Under the pieces are notes generated by a model. It saw only the letters and a program-made list of their open reading frames with translations. It did not search any database and had not been told where the DNA came from. DNA of 16,687 nt. Origin: an uncultured bacterium (lineage in GTDB: Bacteria; Patescibacteriota; Minisyncoccia; Moranbacterales; GWC2-37-73). The stretch is taken from the NCBI GenBank assembly GCA_903824515.1, contig CAIJXA010000074.1:1-16687 (forward strand), read 5' to 3'. Below, piece after piece: positions 14,695 through 16,687 of the stretch. Numbering within the stretch: the stretch's first letter is position 1; each line of letters begins with the position of its first letter. The translations under genes were made by a program, and so were the position numbers.

Positions 14695-15693
14695 ATGGAA
14701 AAAAACAAACCAAAAATAATAGTCATCATGGGTCCCACTGCCTCAGGCAAATCAGGCGTGGCAATTAAACTTGCGCAGAAATTCGACGGCGAAATCATCT
14801 CCGCTGACAGTCGACAAATATACAAAGGACTCGACATTGGCTCAGGCAAAGTTTGTGGAGCGTGGAGCGTGGAGCGTGGAGCCTTTATTTCAGAAGGCAT
14901 CCCCCATCATTTGATTGATGTGGCTAAGCCTCAAGAAGATTTTAATGTAAGCCACTTCAAGAAACTGGCGCAAGAAAAAATTGGGGAAATTCTCAGTCGC
15001 AAAAAAGTTCCCATCATCTGCGGAGGAACGGCTTTTTGGATTGACACCTTGACTAAAAATTCCAACATTCCAGAAGTTGCCCCCAATGAAAAATTGCGAG
15101 CCAGACTTGCCAAGAAAAGTGTTGAGCAACTTTTTACCCAGCTTAAAAAACTCGATCCAGTCAGAGCAAGCGACATCGATGGTCAAAATAAGGTACGCCT
15201 CATTCGCGCAATTGAAATTTGCAAGGTGTTGGGCCATGTTCCAAAACGTGAAACGTGGAACGTGGAACGTGGAACGGAAAATACAAAATACGAGATACAA
15301 AATACAAAATACAACTTTCTAGAAATTGGAATTGAGGTGCCCAGGGAAATCCTGAACGCCAAAATCAAAAAACGTTTGGATGAACGTTTTGCCGAAGGCA
15401 TGACCCAAGAAGTTGAAAACCTGAATGAAAAGGGCGTTTCATGGCAGTGGTTGGAGCGCATCGGCTTGGAATATCGCTGGATTTCCAGATTTTTGCAAGG
15501 CAAAATAGAACTAGGAGAAATGTCCACCCAAGGCGTATGCACTTCGGGCGCAAAACAAAAATTATATTTTGACAGCATTCACTATGCCAAACGTCAAATG
15601 ACTTGGCTACAAAGAAACAAAAGTATTATTTGGCACAGCGATTATGAAGAAATTGAAAAAGAAGTTGAAAATTTCTTAGAACAAAATACTTAA
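14695..15693 (+). CDS. miaA: tRNA dimethylallyltransferase
   Basis: MiaA transfers the dimethylallyl group to A37 of tRNAs reading UNN codons, making the substrate of MiaB. Visible motifs: P-loop GPTASGKS (13-20), DSRQIY (38-43), GIPHHLIDV (68-76), GGTAFW (110-115) and NKVRLIRAIEI (165-175). Length 332 exceeds the usual 300-315 because of two repeat-encoded inserts: CGAWSVERGA (about 54-63) and about 185-207 (ETWNVERGTENTKY...). The insert at 54-63 lies just before the GIPHH block, and the other just after the RAIE helix; both are probably loops. The start is ATG without a clear Shine-Dalgarno. Transcription is either from the thrS-miaB operon or from an unseen promoter in the spacer. Confidence 0.96.
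   Translation: MEKNKPKIIVIMGPTASGKSGVAIKLAQKFDGEIISADSRQIYKGLDIGSGKVCGAWSVERGAFISEGIPHHLIDVAKPQEDFNVSHFKKLAQEKIGEILSRKKVPIICGGTAFWIDTLTKNSNIPEVAPNEKLRARLAKKSVEQLFTQLKKLDPVRASDIDGQNKVRLIRAIEICKVLGHVPKRETWNVERGTENTKYEIQNTKYNFLEIGIEVPREILNAKIKKRLDERFAEGMTQEVENLNEKGVSWQWLERIGLEYRWISRFLQGKIELGEMSTQGVCTSGAKQKLYFDSIHYAKRQMTWLQRNKSIIWHSDYEEIEKEVENFLEQNT
14855..14882 (+). repeat. Heptamer tandem repeat inside miaA, first site
   Basis: Four perfect GTGGAGC units, the same word and frame product (WSVERGA) as in miaB at 13634-13661. Confidence 0.88.
15246..15314 (+). repeat. Two adjacent heptamer arrays inside miaA
   Basis: ACGTGAA followed by three ACGTGGA units (15246-15273), then after six bases AATACAA, AATACGA, GATACAA, AATACAA, AATACAA (15280-15314). 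Two unrelated 7-bp words stand side by side, and both are translated. Confidence 0.88.
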
Positions 15694-15836
15694 AACCAAA
15701 ATTGAAAATTAAAAACCACCTATAGGAGAGTTAATAGTCAATTAATGTTGGTAAAAACATCGTTTCTGCACTAAGCTAAGCGGATAATCAATATGAAAGT
15801 TAAACTGGTTCATTCCGAATTTTCCGAACAACAAAA
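15694..15836. other. Spacer between miaA and the surface-protein gene
   Basis: It opens with A+T-rich 7-bp-period DNA (AAAACCA, AAATTGA, AAATTAA at about 15694-15717). No terminator for miaA is visible. A 30-codon frame starting MKVKLVHSEF (15793-15885) overlaps the terminator of the opposite gene and lacks a Shine-Dalgarno; it could be a gene remnant. Composition shifts to G+C-rich at about 15840. Confidence 0.4.
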
Positions 15837-15914
15837 ATCCGCTTCGACGTGTTCGTATGCCGCTCGGCTCAGGACACGGACCTGAGGTAATGAAGGGGTC
15901 GGACGCATGCGGAT
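15837..15914 (-). terminator. Branched terminator-like structure after the surface-protein gene
   Basis: On the minus strand ATCCGC (15914 to 15909) can pair with GCGGAT (15842 to 15837), directly followed by a T run. An inner hairpin, CTCAGG (15868-15873) with CCTGAG (15881-15886), lies between. The long span makes it an unusual terminator. The inner hairpin just past the stop codon is also where retroelement target genes carry a recognition hairpin. Confidence 0.45.
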
Positions 15915-16687
15915 CAGTTCTTCACGCATCGTACGGGAAGTCCGAATGCCCGGTTATTATAATTCGCAGGATTTACACCGGAAGAACTATAACTAAGCAG
16001 GTAGGCGGAGGAACCGGTAACGGTACTCGACCAACAATATCCTGCGGTTCCCTGATAATAAAGAGAAGCATCGTAATAATTCCGACCACCCGACAACGAA
16101 AGTTTAAGGGTCGAACTGAGCGCAGTGGCTGGATTCGTGATACCGGCCGCGGAGACAAGGGTGGACCATTCCGCCTGAGTCGGCACACGGAATCCAGACG
16201 GGCACGGATTGTTCGTTCCGGAAACTCCCTGCCATAGACTGTTGTTCTGCCCGCTTCTCCAGTCATTTGGTGAACTCGGGGCCATGATAAATTTCACATG
16301 TCCCGGAGTGTCCGAGGAACTCAGGGTCGAAGTCGTGCTACTGGTCATGGTCTGATGCCCATCGGTGTTCCTACCCCACTGGTAAAGCCACCCATACGAG
16401 AGCGAATCCGTAGTCGATATGGCCACCTGCGGAGCGCCGAGATTTCGATCCAACCAGATCTTACCGTCAGCCCCGGTGACCGCCCCGTAGGTAAGTCCGC
16501 CGAAAACGCATGTCTGCCCGGCAATCAGAGTCGCATCACACGTTGAAGTCACAATCGCAGGGCCAACACCCGAAGAAAAGGTTATAGAACCCGAACCGAC
16601 GTTGATCCATTTGTATATTTTATAGCCACCAGTATTAGTGAAGGTCGGTGAACCAGTTGTTGAAGCTGCATCAGCATAGGTATCTGG
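15914..16687 (-). CDS. Fib_succ_major-domain surface protein, 5' end outside window
   Basis: The frame is open from the right edge to TGA at 15916-15914 and shows 257 residues; the start lies beyond 16687. The first about 45 residues (GGYKIYKW, GSGSITF) look like a Gly/Thr-rich extracellular repeat. The rest is a Fibrobacter succinogenes major paralogous domain, related to the C-type-lectin fold: DGKIWLDRNLGA, YGWLYQWGRNTDGHQ, DWRSGQNNSLWQG, NNPCPSGFRVPTQAEW and the final LPVRCVKN. Such proteins are secreted and thought to bind ligands or surfaces. The DNA is clearly more G+C-rich than the rest of the window, which suggests acquisition. The GTG at 16552 is an internal valine codon, not the start. 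Confidence 0.85.
   Translation of the reverse strand, partial: PDTYADAASTTGSPTFTNTGGYKIYKWINVGSGSITFSSGVGPAIVTSTCDATLIAGQTCVFGGLTYGAVTGADGKIWLDRNLGAPQVAISTTDSLSYGWLYQWGRNTDGHQTMTSSTTSTLSSSDTPGHVKFIMAPSSPNDWRSGQNNSLWQGVSGTNNPCPSGFRVPTQAEWSTLVSAAGITNPATALSSTLKLSLSGGRNYYDASLYYQGTAGYCWSSTVTGSSAYLLSYSSSGVNPANYNNRAFGLPVRCVKN
15917..16087 (-). other. Candidate diversity-generating retroelement variable region
   Basis: The C-terminal about 57 codons (GRNYYDASLYYQG ... VNPANYNNRAFGLPVRC) have the position, fold class and Tyr/Asn/Ser/Asp-rich makeup of variable regions in C-type-lectin targets, where template AAY codons are mutated at adenines. A hairpin follows the stop. No reverse transcriptase, accessory gene or second template-like copy is in the window, so this is inference from the protein only. 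Confidence 0.35.

Noticed and set aside
15793..15885. 30-codon frame beginning MKVKLVHSEF
   Set aside because: Too short, no ribosome binding site, and it overlaps the terminator structure of the opposite gene. At most a gene remnant.
15857..16237. 126-codon plus-strand frame
   Set aside because: It is antisense to the Fib_succ_major gene, which has clear domain motifs.

Overview
The window looks like chromosomal DNA of a Patescibacteria (CPR) bacterium. The evidence is A+T-rich spacers, compact housekeeping genes, a threonyl-tRNA synthetase without a TGS domain, several genes without a Shine-Dalgarno sequence, a membrane-anchored orphan-protein repertoire, a Cas2-fold protein with no CRISPR array, and a Fib_succ_major surface protein. 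The genetic code is standard: TGA ends two genes directly upstream of good terminators, and no gene needs TGA to be read as an amino acid. The phylum is inferred from gene content, not from a marker phylogeny.

Layout. 1-1700: a terminator-bounded module with one SPFH/band-7-like membrane protein and two large stem-loops upstream of it. 1700-2023: a promoter-like site, a possible 26-residue ORF and a terminator-like hairpin, then A+T-rich heptamer repeats. 2024-5638: dnaE (replicative DNA polymerase alpha). 5720-10635, minus strand: five genes, namely a lipid- or membrane-anchored orphan, a winged-helix/Cas2-fold protein, a lysozyme-like membrane protein, and two tandem paralogues of unknown function. 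Most have their own promoter and intrinsic terminator. 10675-10756: divergent promoters. 10790-10945: a likely threonine T-box leader. 11123-15693: thrS, miaB, miaA. 15837-16687, minus strand: the 3' part of a Fib_succ_major/C-type-lectin-like surface protein in visibly more G+C-rich DNA.

How the genes work together. thrS charges tRNA-Thr, and the leader appears built to sense uncharged tRNA-Thr(GGU). MiaA and MiaB act in sequence on A37 of tRNAs reading UNN codons: dimethylallylation, then methylthiolation. The three may share the T-box promoter.

Most interesting signals: (1) the T-box with a 7-nt TGGAACC bulge and a minimal specifier hairpin showing ACC; (2) short tandem repeats with a strict 7-bp period, scattered through spacers and inside the reading frames of dnaE, miaB and miaA, giving the recurring peptide WSVERGA; (3) a 114-bp palindromic element lying in frame within miaB; (4) a possible diversity-generating-retroelement target at the right edge; (5) a repeated terminator module flanking the Cas2-fold gene; (6) the tandem orphan paralogues.
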